Below, piece by piece: positions 26,352 through 35,418 of a stretch of DNA of 64,000 bases. The notes beneath the pieces were generated by a model, which did not search any database, had not been told where the DNA came from, and saw only the letters and a program-made list of their open reading frames with translations. Each line of letters starts with the position of its first letter. The first letter of the stretch is position 1. The stretch comes from Chitinophagaceae bacterium UBA2375 (GTDB lineage: Bacteria; Bacteroidota; Bacteroidia; Chitinophagales; Chitinophagaceae): the NCBI GenBank assembly GCA_002343985.1, contig DDTB01000016.1, forward strand, positions 1-64,000. The letters run 5' to 3'. Position numbers and translations under genes: made by a program.

Positions 26352-27479
26352 ATGCTGGATTTGCAGGACTTTCTCATGCCCGTAGCCCTACCCGAAATGG
26401 ATGAAGAAAGTGGTTATACCGATGGGCAGTTTGCCAAACATATAGCGATTCATGTTCAGGAAATACCTGATTTGAGCGAAGCCGATATTGTTTTGCTGGG
26501 TGTCAGGGAGATGCGCGGCGCGGGTATACCGCAGGTTGCCAAAGACGGTCCGGCCGAGGTGCGAAAGGAATTTTACCGGCTGCACTACTGGCATTCGGAT
26601 GTAAGAATAGCCGACCTGGGTGATATCCGCACGGGTGCCAGCCTGGCCGATACGCACGCGGCTTTGAAAACCGTTTTACAGGAACTGATCCAAATGGGGA
26701 AAACCGTTTTGATCATCGGCGGTTCGCACGACCTCACCCTCGCGCAATATGAAGCGTATAAAAGCCTGAACCAGGTTATCGAAGCCACAGGTATCGATGC
26801 GCGCATCAACCTCCGCGGGGAAAGCCCCCTGCGCAGCGAAAACTTTCTGCTGGATATGCTGACCACTGAACCCAATATGGTCAGGCATTATAACCATATC
26901 GCGTTCCAGAGTTATTTTGTGCACCCGCGCATGCTCGAAACAATGGATAAACTGCGGTTCGATTGCTTCAGGGTGGGCGTGGTGCGCGAACGCATCGAAG
27001 AAATGGAACCCATCATCCGTTCAACCAACCTGCTCAGTTTCGATATCAGCGCTATAAGGCATAGCGATGCGCCTGCCAACCTGGAAAGCCCGAATGGCCT
27101 TACCGGCGAAGAAGCGTGTATGCTTTCCCGTTATGCCGGCATGAGTACGCACCTGGGCAGCTTCGGTATCTATGGCTTTCATCCCGACCAGGACCAGCAT
27201 AACCTCACCGCACGGCAACTCGCGCAAATGATCTGGTATTTTATCGATGGCAAGAGCCGGAGCAAGCAGGAAGCCAGCCTCGACGACCGTTCCGCTTTCT
27301 ATGAATACCATACGGCGTTTACGGAAGTGGATACCATATTCCTGCAAAGCAAAAAAACAAACAGGTGGTGGATGCAAATGCCCGACAGGCGCTTTGTTTC
27401 CTGCAGTTACCAGGATTACATGAAAGCGAGCCTCAACGAAATACCTGAACGCTGGCTCCGCATTCAGGAAAGAAACTAA
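26352..27479 (+). CDS. Arginase/formimidoylglutamase-fold protein with lost metal ligands
   Basis: The 375-residue protein has the ureohydrolase fold: IIGGSHDLTLAQYEAY (123-136) and LLSFDISAIRHSDAP (227-241). In active family members the motif after the central strand is DAHxD and the later one is SxDxDxxDP. Here they read IDARINL (H to R151, D to N153) and SFDISAI (second D to S233). Three of the usual six manganese ligands are therefore gone, while H126, D149 and D231 remain. Related Bacteroidota proteins are often named formimidoylglutamase, but hydrolase activity is doubtful. A PBP4-like peptidase gene follows after 11 bp. Confidence 0.75.
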   Translation: MLDLQDFLMPVALPEMDEESGYTDGQFAKHIAIHVQEIPDLSEADIVLLGVREMRGAGIPQVAKDGPAEVRKEFYRLHYWHSDVRIADLGDIRTGASLADTHAALKTVLQELIQMGKTVLIIGGSHDLTLAQYEAYKSLNQVIEATGIDARINLRGESPLRSENFLLDMLTTEPNMVRHYNHIAFQSYFVHPRMLETMDKLRFDCFRVGVVRERIEEMEPIIRSTNLLSFDISAIRHSDAPANLESPNGLTGEEACMLSRYAGMSTHLGSFGIYGFHPDQDQHNLTARQLAQMIWYFIDGKSRSKQEASLDDRSAFYEYHTAFTEVDTIFLQSKKTNRWWMQMPDRRFVSCSYQDYMKASLNEIPERWLRIQERN

Positions 27480-27490
27480 ATTTCAATTAC

Positions 27491-28657
27491 ATGGATATGC
27501 TGCGGCGACTCATATTTGTATTTTGGTGGGCCGCCTGCTGCTTATCCTGTTCATCCTCAAAACAGTGGATTGACAAGGCTTCGCACGAACTGGCAGCCGA
27601 CAGCCTCCTGCAATCGGCGCATGTGGGGATTTGCCTGTATGAGCCCGAAACAAAATCCTATTGGCTCAGGCAACAGTCACATCAATATTTCATCCCTGCC
27701 AGCAATGTAAAACTGTTTAGCCTGTACGCGGCCTTGCACAGTTTACCGGATAGCGTTGAAACATTTCGATACCTGGTTCGTGATTCCGTCATATACCTCA
27801 AACCATCCGCGGATCCCAGTTTCCTGCACCCCGATTTTGCCGATCAGCCCGCATTAACTTTTCTGCAATCATTCAAAAGGTTATACATAGTCCGGTCATC
27901 ACTCACCCAGCCCGCATTATATGGGGAAGGCTGGATGATACAGGATATCACGGCGGCCAATGCGGAACCCCGAACCGCTTTTCCGGTAAAGGCCAACCGC
28001 GAAGGATTTTGGAGCGAAGGCGATAAAAATTTGTTGTTGGGTCTTGATGACGGAAGCGTTAATGCGAAACAATTACAGGTGTATGCAAGGGTTCCCGTCA
28101 TGACCATTGATTATGATATCCCCGGTGATTGGAAGCCCTTCTATTCCCGTCCGTTGGATGCTGTCCTGGTTCCCATGATGCATGAAAGCGATAATTTCAT
28201 GGCCGAACAGGTTTTGCTGATGTCGGCCTATCACCGCCTCGGCCGGATGGATGACCGGGCGATGATGGATAGCTTATTATCGAACCCATTATCCGGGCTG
28301 CCTCAAAAGCCGCGCTGGGCGGATGCCAGCGGGTTAAGCAGGTATAATTTGTTTACACCCGAATCCATGGTTTGGTTGCTGAATGAGATGCAGGTGAAAT
28401 TCGGTGCCGAACGGATGCAGAAACTCCTGCCAACAGGCAACCAGGGCACCCTGCGAAAACTGTATCTATCAGATAGTGGCCGCATCTTCGCGAAAACTGG
28501 CACCTTAAGCAATAACCAGGCCCTGAGTGGTTACCTCATCACACAAAAAGGAAAGCGTTTAACCTTCTCCGTTATGTGCAACCATTACCCCGGAAAGCCG
28601 GCCCCCATCCGCAGAAAGATCGAATCCTTCCTGCACGGCATCATCAACAGGTATTAA
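27491..28657 (+). CDS. PBP4-like D-Ala-D-Ala carboxypeptidase (S13), lipoprotein
   Basis: S13 enzymes cleave the terminal D-alanine or cross-links of peptidoglycan. The 388-residue protein has all three active-site motifs: SNVK (S71, K74) in FIPASNVKLFS, SDN in HESDNFMAEQVL, and KTG in FAKTGTLSNN. The length is well below the usual 450-490, so the extra domains inserted after the first motif must be reduced. The N-terminus looks like a lipobox (CCLSC, C20), which suggests membrane anchoring. It is translated right behind the arginase-fold gene, with no obvious functional link. Confidence 0.85.
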   Translation: MDMLRRLIFVFWWAACCLSCSSSKQWIDKASHELAADSLLQSAHVGICLYEPETKSYWLRQQSHQYFIPASNVKLFSLYAALHSLPDSVETFRYLVRDSVIYLKPSADPSFLHPDFADQPALTFLQSFKRLYIVRSSLTQPALYGEGWMIQDITAANAEPRTAFPVKANREGFWSEGDKNLLLGLDDGSVNAKQLQVYARVPVMTIDYDIPGDWKPFYSRPLDAVLVPMMHESDNFMAEQVLLMSAYHRLGRMDDRAMMDSLLSNPLSGLPQKPRWADASGLSRYNLFTPESMVWLLNEMQVKFGAERMQKLLPTGNQGTLRKLYLSDSGRIFAKTGTLSNNQALSGYLITQKGKRLTFSVMCNHYPGKPAPIRRKIESFLHGIINRY

Positions 28658-28663
28658 TATTGA

Positions 28664-30493
28664 TTATTTCCCGAACATTTTATCGAGGTCCTGTTTGCGG
28701 AAGGATAGGTATGTGGGGCGCCCGTTCGGACTTGTATTTGGTGTTTCGCAGTGAAATAAATCCTCCACCAGCCGGTGCATTTCTTTTTGGGTAAGCCTTG
28801 TGCCTTCCTTGATGGCATGTTGCCAGGCCAGTGAACGGATCAGCTTTTCCCTTTTGCTGAACCTCAGGTCGCTGCTGAAATGCTTGTATTGTTCGATGAT
28901 TTTTTCAATCGCCGCTTTTTCGTTTCCAGTTTCCACATCGGCCGGTGTGCCCTGCACTATAAAACTGTTTTTTCCAAATGGTTCCAGCAAATAGCCGGCA
29001 TGCTGCAGATCAGGTAATAATTCCCCAAGGATCACCGCGTCGGCCGGCGCCATCTCCATGGTAACCGGGAACAGGCTTTGTTGCGTAGCCATGGGTTTGC
29101 CGGCTACTGCCTGGCTGAAACGCTCGTACAGGATGCGTTCGTGGGCCAGTTGCTGCTGTACAAGCCGGTACCCGTCATGTGTTGGAACAATGATATAGGA
29201 TTCCTGTACCTGGTAAAAATCGGTATCAGGCCTGATGCCTTCGGCGCTGGCTTCCTTTTTTTCGTGTATGGGTAACCGGTATTGATCAGCAGAAGATGCC
29301 TGTTTGCTTGCAGGCTCAAAAAAATCTTTCCAGTGCCCCATTTCCTTTGACGGTTCAATAAAATGGGCCTGGTGCTTTTTGGTAAAACCCTGGTATAGAG
29401 AGGATGAAGAAGCGATATGCCTGCTTTCATCGGTAACCGGTTTGCTCACCGAATCAAGCCTTTGTATATCCACATCAAGGTCAAAGTCGAGCGTAGGCGT
29501 GATGCTGAATTGAGCCAGCGCGTGTTTCACGGCAGATTGTACAAACGCGTACACAATTTTTTCATCTTCAAACTTGATCTCCTGCTTGGTAGGATGCACG
29601 TTGATGTCAAGTTGTTCCGGATCGAGGTCAATGAACAAAGCGTACATCGGGAAGCTGTCTTTCGGTACCAGGTCCTGGAAAGCCTGCATAACCGAATGGT
29701 TGAGGTAGGCGCTTTTGATGAAGCGGCTGTTCACAAAAAAATACTGGTCGCCCCTGGTTTTTTTTGCCGTCTCCGGCTTACCCACAAAGCCCGTGATATT
29801 CATATAGTCCGTTTGCTCCTGCACGCTCACGAGCCTTGCGTTATAATGGTTTCCCAGCAGTTGGACTATCCGTTGCTTAAGGCTTCCTTTCTCCAGGTGG
29901 AATACTTCCTGTCCGTTAGAACTCAATGAGAAAAAAATATGCGGGAAAGCCATGGCCACCCGCGTGAATTCATCTACAATATGGCGGAGTTCGGCGGCAT
30001 TGCTTTTTAAAAAATTCCTGCGTGCGGGTACGTTGAAGAAGAGGTTCTTCATGGCAATGCTGGTACCATTGTTGGTGGCCACCGGTTCCTGGAGGGTTAC
30101 TTTGGAGTTTTCAATCTCCAGCATGGTACCGTTGCTGTCTTCGGCCCTTTTTGTTTTCAGCGTAACCTGTGCCACCGCCGCGATACTTGCCAGGGCTTCG
30201 CCCCTGAAACCCATCGTGCGAATGCGGAACAAATCGTCGATCTGGCTGATTTTCGATGTGGCATGACGTTCAAAAGCCATACGGGCATCAGTATCACTCA
30301 TGCCTTTGCCATTGTCGATTACCTGCACCAATGCCTTGCCTGCATCCTGTATCATGAGCCGGATATCATCGGCGCCCGCGTCAACCGCGTTTTCCAATAA
30401 TTCCTTCACCGCGCTTGCCGGCCGCTGAATCACTTCTCCTGCCGCAATCTGGTTGGCAATGTTATCGGGTAATAAATGAATTATGTCTGGCAA
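28664..30493 (-). CDS. mutL: DNA mismatch repair protein MutL
   Basis: The protein is 609 residues. The GHKL ATPase domain is complete: ELLENAVDAGA, IDNGKGMS and GFRGEALASIAAV. The usual MutL start sequence PDIIHLLPDNIANQIAAGEV follows a TTG codon at 30493, although the frame is open to a GTG at 30535. A -7 element at 30513-30520 lies between the two and supports the TTG. In the C-terminal domain the endonuclease metal motif DQHAx2Ex4E reads QQQLAHERILYE (446-457), so the aspartate and histidine are both lost. MutL nicking activity is thus uncertain. Confidence 0.93.
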   Translation of the reverse strand: MPDIIHLLPDNIANQIAAGEVIQRPASAVKELLENAVDAGADDIRLMIQDAGKALVQVIDNGKGMSDTDARMAFERHATSKISQIDDLFRIRTMGFRGEALASIAAVAQVTLKTKRAEDSNGTMLEIENSKVTLQEPVATNNGTSIAMKNLFFNVPARRNFLKSNAAELRHIVDEFTRVAMAFPHIFFSLSSNGQEVFHLEKGSLKQRIVQLLGNHYNARLVSVQEQTDYMNITGFVGKPETAKKTRGDQYFFVNSRFIKSAYLNHSVMQAFQDLVPKDSFPMYALFIDLDPEQLDINVHPTKQEIKFEDEKIVYAFVQSAVKHALAQFSITPTLDFDLDVDIQRLDSVSKPVTDESRHIASSSSLYQGFTKKHQAHFIEPSKEMGHWKDFFEPASKQASSADQYRLPIHEKKEASAEGIRPDTDFYQVQESYIIVPTHDGYRLVQQQLAHERILYERFSQAVAGKPMATQQSLFPVTMEMAPADAVILGELLPDLQHAGYLLEPFGKNSFIVQGTPADVETGNEKAAIEKIIEQYKHFSSDLRFSKREKLIRSLAWQHAIKEGTRLTQKEMHRLVEDLFHCETPNTSPNGRPTYLSFRKQDLDKMFGK

Positions 30494-30512
30494 AATGATG
30501 AAATTTGTCCTG

Positions 30513-30520
30513 CAAAAATA
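30513..30520 (-). promoter_or_regulatory. -7 promoter element of mutL
   Basis: The minus strand reads TATTTTTG, an exact TAnnTTTG match 19 bp before the TTG start at 30493. It excludes the GTG at 30535 as start if used. Confidence 0.4.
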
Positions 30521-30554
30521 ACATATCCCCCTCACTATAACCCATTAGGTGTTT

Positions 30555-33488
30555 ATGCGATATATCCTGGCCCTATTGTTTTTTTTCTCCTCTTTTACCG
30601 CTATGGCGCAACCTTCAGCCGACCAGGCACAGCAACATTGGGTGGATAGCGTCTATGCCAGCCTGAGCCCCGATGAACGCATTGGCCAGTTGATCGTCGC
30701 GCGTTTATCGTCTATCGACAGCAGAAGCAGGAAAGTAAGCTTTTACGATTCCCTCGTGAGCAGGATGGTAGAGCAATACAATATCGGCGGCATTTGCCTC
30801 TTCCAGGGTAACCCGGTTTTGCAGGCCGGGATGATCAATGCCTTGCAGGCCAAAGCCAAAACACCTATTTTGATTTCTATAGATGCCGAATGGGGTTTGG
30901 GTATGCGTTTACTCGACAGCGTGATACCATTGCCTAAACAAATGATGCTGGGTGCCATGAACGCGGATTCCATTGTATACGCCTATGGCCGCGCGGTAGC
31001 CGAACAATGCAGGCGCATGGGTATTCAACTTAATTACGCACCCGTAGTGGATGTCAACAACAACCCGGCAAACCCTGTGATCAACGACCGTAGCTTCGGA
31101 GAGGATAAATATAAAGTGGCACGGCTCGGCATTCAATACATGAAAGGCATGCAGGATGCTGATGTGATGGCATGTGCCAAGCATTTCCCGGGCCATGGCG
31201 ATGTGAGTGTTGATTCGCATTACGACCTGCCGGTGATCCGCAAATCCAGGGCGCAACTCGACAGCCTCGAACTCTATCCATTCCGCGAAATGATCCGTGC
31301 GGGCGTGGGCAGCATCATGGTCGGACATCTCTTCATCCCTTCCATTGATGACCGGCCCAACAGGCCCACATCTGTTTCAAACCTCAACATCCGCAGGCTT
31401 TTGCAGGATTCCATGGGCTTTTCCGGTATCACCATCACCGATGCGCTCGAGATGCAGGGCGTGAAGAAATTTTTCCCCGGCGGAGAGTCTTCGGTAGAAG
31501 CCATTATTGGCGGGAACGATATGCTCTGCCTGCCTGAAGATGTGCCAAGGGCGATCGACGCGATCAGGAAAGCCATTGATCAAAATAAGATCAGTTGGCC
31601 TGACTTGGAAATGCATGTGCGTAAAATCCTTCATGCAAAATATGTGTATGTACGCAACCGGACGGCTCCCATTGATACCACAAACCTGGTGGCCGATCTG
31701 AACAAAGACGCGATCCCGATGCGGAGGCTGGTGGCTGAAAACGCGATCACCCTGCTCAGTCACCAGGATGCGGGTTTCTTCCCGCTCAACAGCAGCGCAG
31801 ATGATGTATACAATAAAATCGCTTATGTAGGTGTAGGGCTTGGCTTTGACAATACTTTTGCCTCACTCATGCGCAAAACGTATAAGGCCGATGTGTTTTA
31901 TTTTGATTATAAACAAAAGGATTCCGCGGCTATCGCGCGCCTGACCGATTCAATAGTGATGAATTACCGGAAACTGGTGATTGGCGTTCACGCAACCGGC
32001 CGGCAACCATCCACAAATTTTGGCATCAGTCCCCAGGCCGTTTCATTTGTCAATAACCTGCAGCAAAGGGCCCGCAGCATGACCTTCCTTTTCGGTAACG
32101 CGTATGCCGCGGCCAACTGGTGCTATGCGCCCAACCTCGCGGTGGCGTATGAAGATGATTCAACCACACATCGTGTAGCGCTTGAATTATTGCAGGGTAA
32201 GCATACTTATAAAGGGACATTGCCCGTAAGTATATGCGAAAATTTCCCCGCAGGATCGGGAATAACAGGATTGCTGCAAGGGTTGCCAGAGTCTTCCCCG
32301 GCCGAAGCCGGCATGGATCCGGTGAAGCTCGCGAAAATTGACCAGGTTGTCCTGGAAGCCATTGACCGAAAAGCCACGCCCGGCGCACAGGTGCTGGTGC
32401 TGCGAAACGGGCGTATGGTTTACCAGAAAGGCTTTGGGTATCAAACCTACGAACAAACACAACCCATCAATGCAAGTTCTGTGTACGACCTGGCATCGAT
32501 TACTAAAATTGCGGCGACAACCATTTCCATTATGAAGCTCCTTGACGAAGGGCGTCTAACCCTTACCGATAGTTTGGGCGCGCATATACCCTGGACCCTG
32601 GGCACCAATAAAGCTTCCATCAGCATACGCGACCTCTTATTGCATGAAGGCGGCTTATCGCCATTCATACCTTTTCACAGGGCAACCATGGATGCATCAG
32701 GCACGCCATTAAAGGAACTGTACACGCCATATTCAATTGATTCATTTTGTGTGCGCGTGGCGGATGATTTGTTTATCAGGGAAGATTGGATGGATACGAT
32801 GTACCGTGTAATAGCACGCAGCCCGCTGGGCCAACAGGGAAAATATGTGTACAGCGACAATGACTTTATCTTTCTTGGAAAAATTGTGGAAGCCATCAGC
32901 GGACAATCCCTGGATGAATATGTACAGAAAAATTTTTACCAGCCCATGGGGCTCGACAATATGCATTTTCTGCCATTGCATTATGTGGCGCGCGACCGGA
33001 TAGTGCCCACTGAAGAAGAAAGGCAGTTCAGGAAGCAGTTGTTAAGGGGGAATGTGCATGACCCCGGCGCGGCAATGTTTGGCGGTGTTGCCGGCCATGC
33101 CGGATTGTTCAGCAATGCATACGACCTGGCCTGCCTCATGCAAATGTTATTGAATGGGGGTGAGTGGAATGGCAGGCGCTACCTCAGGCCGGAAACCATT
33201 GAACTGTTTACGCGGTACAATAGTCCAAACAGTAGGCGTGGACTGGGTTTCGACAAACCTGAAAAAGACAACGCGGGCCGACAGGAACCATATCCGGCGG
33301 CATCCGCATCCCCGGGCACATTTGGCCATACAGGTTTTACCGGAACCAGTGTATGGGCCGATCCGGAGAAAAAAATCGTGGTTGTTTTCCTGAGCAACCG
33401 CGTGCATCCTTCCGGCAGCAGTTTGCTGAATCAAATGAATGTACGGCCTAAAGTGTTGCAGGCCGTGTACAATGCCATCATTCAGTAA
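30555..33488 (+). CDS. GH3 beta-N-acetylhexosaminidase fused to a beta-lactamase-type serine hydrolase
   Basis: The 977-residue secreted protein (signal peptide cut near MAQPS) starts with a NagZ-like GH3 domain (about 35-400). KHFPGHGDVSVDSH (209-222) carries the histidine/aspartate dyad of the NagZ branch, and ITDALEM holds the nucleophile D296. After a linker region comes a serine beta-lactamase/D-aminopeptidase-like domain (about 580-977) with SITK (S648, K651), YSDND as the YxN motif and GHTGFTG near the end. The fusion is widespread in Bacteroidota. It probably works on peptidoglycan fragments in the periplasm, with both sugar and ester or peptide bonds as targets. queA follows after 24 bp. 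Confidence 0.93.
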   Translation: MRYILALLFFFSSFTAMAQPSADQAQQHWVDSVYASLSPDERIGQLIVARLSSIDSRSRKVSFYDSLVSRMVEQYNIGGICLFQGNPVLQAGMINALQAKAKTPILISIDAEWGLGMRLLDSVIPLPKQMMLGAMNADSIVYAYGRAVAEQCRRMGIQLNYAPVVDVNNNPANPVINDRSFGEDKYKVARLGIQYMKGMQDADVMACAKHFPGHGDVSVDSHYDLPVIRKSRAQLDSLELYPFREMIRAGVGSIMVGHLFIPSIDDRPNRPTSVSNLNIRRLLQDSMGFSGITITDALEMQGVKKFFPGGESSVEAIIGGNDMLCLPEDVPRAIDAIRKAIDQNKISWPDLEMHVRKILHAKYVYVRNRTAPIDTTNLVADLNKDAIPMRRLVAENAITLLSHQDAGFFPLNSSADDVYNKIAYVGVGLGFDNTFASLMRKTYKADVFYFDYKQKDSAAIARLTDSIVMNYRKLVIGVHATGRQPSTNFGISPQAVSFVNNLQQRARSMTFLFGNAYAAANWCYAPNLAVAYEDDSTTHRVALELLQGKHTYKGTLPVSICENFPAGSGITGLLQGLPESSPAEAGMDPVKLAKIDQVVLEAIDRKATPGAQVLVLRNGRMVYQKGFGYQTYEQTQPINASSVYDLASITKIAATTISIMKLLDEGRLTLTDSLGAHIPWTLGTNKASISIRDLLLHEGGLSPFIPFHRATMDASGTPLKELYTPYSIDSFCVRVADDLFIREDWMDTMYRVIARSPLGQQGKYVYSDNDFIFLGKIVEAISGQSLDEYVQKNFYQPMGLDNMHFLPLHYVARDRIVPTEEERQFRKQLLRGNVHDPGAAMFGGVAGHAGLFSNAYDLACLMQMLLNGGEWNGRRYLRPETIELFTRYNSPNSRRGLGFDKPEKDNAGRQEPYPAASASPGTFGHTGFTGTSVWADPEKKIVVVFLSNRVHPSGSSLLNQMNVRPKVLQAVYNAIIQ

Positions 33489-33512
33489 GCAGTAAAGACA
33501 TCAAAAATTATT

Positions 33513-34772
33513 ATGGAATCTCCCCGGAATATATCCATCAAAGATTATACATACGAACTGCCCGCGGAACGGATCGCACTGCATCCCTTGCCGGAGCGTG
33601 ACGCGTCGAAACTCTTGCTGTACCGAGAGGGAAAAATATCAGAAGACGTATTCAAAAATATCGCCGGGTTTATTCCGGAGGGAAGCCTGGTGGTTTTCAA
33701 TAACACAAAAGTGATCAACGCGCGCATTCGGTTTCGCAGGCACACGGGCGGCGTGGTAGAGATTTTTTGCCTCGAGCCGGCCGGTGACCTAAGGGAATAC
33801 CAGCAGGTCATGAGCCAGCAGGGAACATCGGTATGGAAATGCTTTGCAGGCAATGCCGCCAAATGGAAAGATGAAGAATCACTCATGCTGGCTATCCCTT
33901 CACATGATGGCAGCGATGAAATCCAGGTGAAAGCGGAAAAACTATCAAGGCATGCGGACCATTATATCATCCGGTTTAGCTGGACGCCCCCGCAGCTTCA
34001 TTTCGCGGAGATCCTGGATAAGGCGGGCGATGTGCCACTTCCGCCATATATCAAACGGCAAACCATAGACGAAGATAAGGGCCGGTACCAAACCGTGTAT
34101 GCCGAACAGGAGGGTTCCGTAGCGGCGCCAACGGCCGGATTGCATTTTACGCCCCAGATCCTCGCTAACCTTAGCGCTAAATCTGTACAGCCGGTGTATG
34201 TTACATTGCATGTGGGTGCGGGCACATTTAAGCCGGTGAAAGCCGAGACCATGGAAGGCCATGATATGCATGCGGAGTGGATGGATGTGGATGCAAACAG
34301 TATCCGTTCACTGATGCAGGACGACCGCGGGATTGTTGCTGTGGGCACAACCTCATTACGGACCATCGAATCGCTGTACTGGATGGGCGTGAAAGCGGCA
34401 TTATCACCCGGCTTAACAGAATTGTCATTAGCGCAATGGGACGTCTATGAGTCACCGTTAGTTGATGCCCGGTTCACGCGAAAGGAAGCATTACAGGCTT
34501 TGTTAAACTGGATGCAGGCGCATGGAAGGGAGAACATCTTCGCGCAAACACAACTATTGATATCGCCCGGGTACCGGTTCAGGGTTGCCCAAGCGCTGGT
34601 GACCAATTTTCATCAACCGGAATCAACATTGCTGTTGTTGGTGGCCGCTGCGGTAGGAAAGCAATGGCGGGATATTTATGCATACGCCATGTCGCATGGT
34701 TTTCGTTTCCTGAGTTATGGCGATGGCTCTTACCTGGAATTTTCGGAAGAAGCGATTATGGCTGAATCGTAA
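33513..34772 (+). CDS. queA: S-adenosylmethionine:tRNA ribosyltransferase-isomerase, long form
   Basis: QueA moves the ribosyl part of S-adenosylmethionine to 7-aminomethyl-7-deazaguanine in tRNA to make epoxyqueuosine. YELPAERIALHPLPERDASKLL at the start, VVFNNTKVINARI, VAAPTAGLHFT, VTLHVGAGTFKPV and TNFHQPESTLLLLVAA are the family motifs. At 419 residues it is about 70 longer than the standard enzyme. Bacteroidota often carry this longer homologue beside a normal QueA, so it may be a paralogue with a shifted role. Its last 17 bases overlap the convergent L,D-transpeptidase gene. Confidence 0.85.
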   Translation: MESPRNISIKDYTYELPAERIALHPLPERDASKLLLYREGKISEDVFKNIAGFIPEGSLVVFNNTKVINARIRFRRHTGGVVEIFCLEPAGDLREYQQVMSQQGTSVWKCFAGNAAKWKDEESLMLAIPSHDGSDEIQVKAEKLSRHADHYIIRFSWTPPQLHFAEILDKAGDVPLPPYIKRQTIDEDKGRYQTVYAEQEGSVAAPTAGLHFTPQILANLSAKSVQPVYVTLHVGAGTFKPVKAETMEGHDMHAEWMDVDANSIRSLMQDDRGIVAVGTTSLRTIESLYWMGVKAALSPGLTELSLAQWDVYESPLVDARFTRKEALQALLNWMQAHGRENIFAQTQLLISPGYRFRVAQALVTNFHQPESTLLLLVAAAVGKQWRDIYAYAMSHGFRFLSYGDGSYLEFSEEAIMAES

Positions 34773-35325
34773 CCGGTGTGCCAACAGGTATATAACTGTA
34801 GAGGTCTTTCATCTCCGTGTATTTTACGGAAACACATCCATCGGTCCAGTTATAGAATTTATCAACCGTCCACTCTTCCTGCGGCCTGGTAGCATGAATG
34901 GCGATACCGTTTCCGATCCGGGCATTACGGGGGATCAGGCCCAGTTTTTTTCTTTCTTCAAAACGGCGGTAACTTTCATCATTCGGGTAATCGAGCAGGA
35001 GTTCCGGCCCCCATTTGGGATGTATTTTTTTCAGGATCACTTTAAAACTGCCATCCGGTGTACGTTTATCCCCTTCCTTCATTTTGTCGCTGAGGTCTTT
35101 GCTGCCAAATACAATCGGGTAGGTGGCATACCAGCCATCTTCATCATATACTTTTAATTCGTAATCGCTTTTGTCTACAACAATGTAAACAGATTGCCCA
35201 ATGGAATCGCTCCGCATGGGAACTGGGCGCAGGTTGTGGCGCAGCGGATGGTTGGGGATGATCCATGCCATGGATGCCAGTAAAACCATAGCGAGGACGG
35301 AAAAATAAGTGATCGGGTGTTTCAT
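34756..35325 (-). CDS. L,D-transpeptidase (YkuD domain)
   Basis: The 189-residue protein has an N-terminal signal anchor (about 5-23) and a YkuD domain. H144 (in GIAIHATRPQEEW) and the active cysteine C164 (in WTDGCVSV) fit the HxnSxGC pattern, with threonine-aspartate replacing the usual serine-histidine before GC. Such enzymes form 3-3 cross-links or attach proteins to peptidoglycan in the periplasm. The 17-bp tail-to-tail overlap with queA is unusual but clean, both frames being intact. Confidence 0.85.
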   Translation of the reverse strand: MKHPITYFSVLAMVLLASMAWIIPNHPLRHNLRPVPMRSDSIGQSVYIVVDKSDYELKVYDEDGWYATYPIVFGSKDLSDKMKEGDKRTPDGSFKVILKKIHPKWGPELLLDYPNDESYRRFEERKKLGLIPRNARIGNGIAIHATRPQEEWTVDKFYNWTDGCVSVKYTEMKDLYSYIPVGTPVTIQP

Positions 35326-35418
35326 AACAATAGATGCTCGGCTTTTCTAACCATTCAAAGCCTGTGCCAGATTCAATCATCAGACCCCCAAATTAGCAAA
35401 TAATTTATTGCAGAATCG

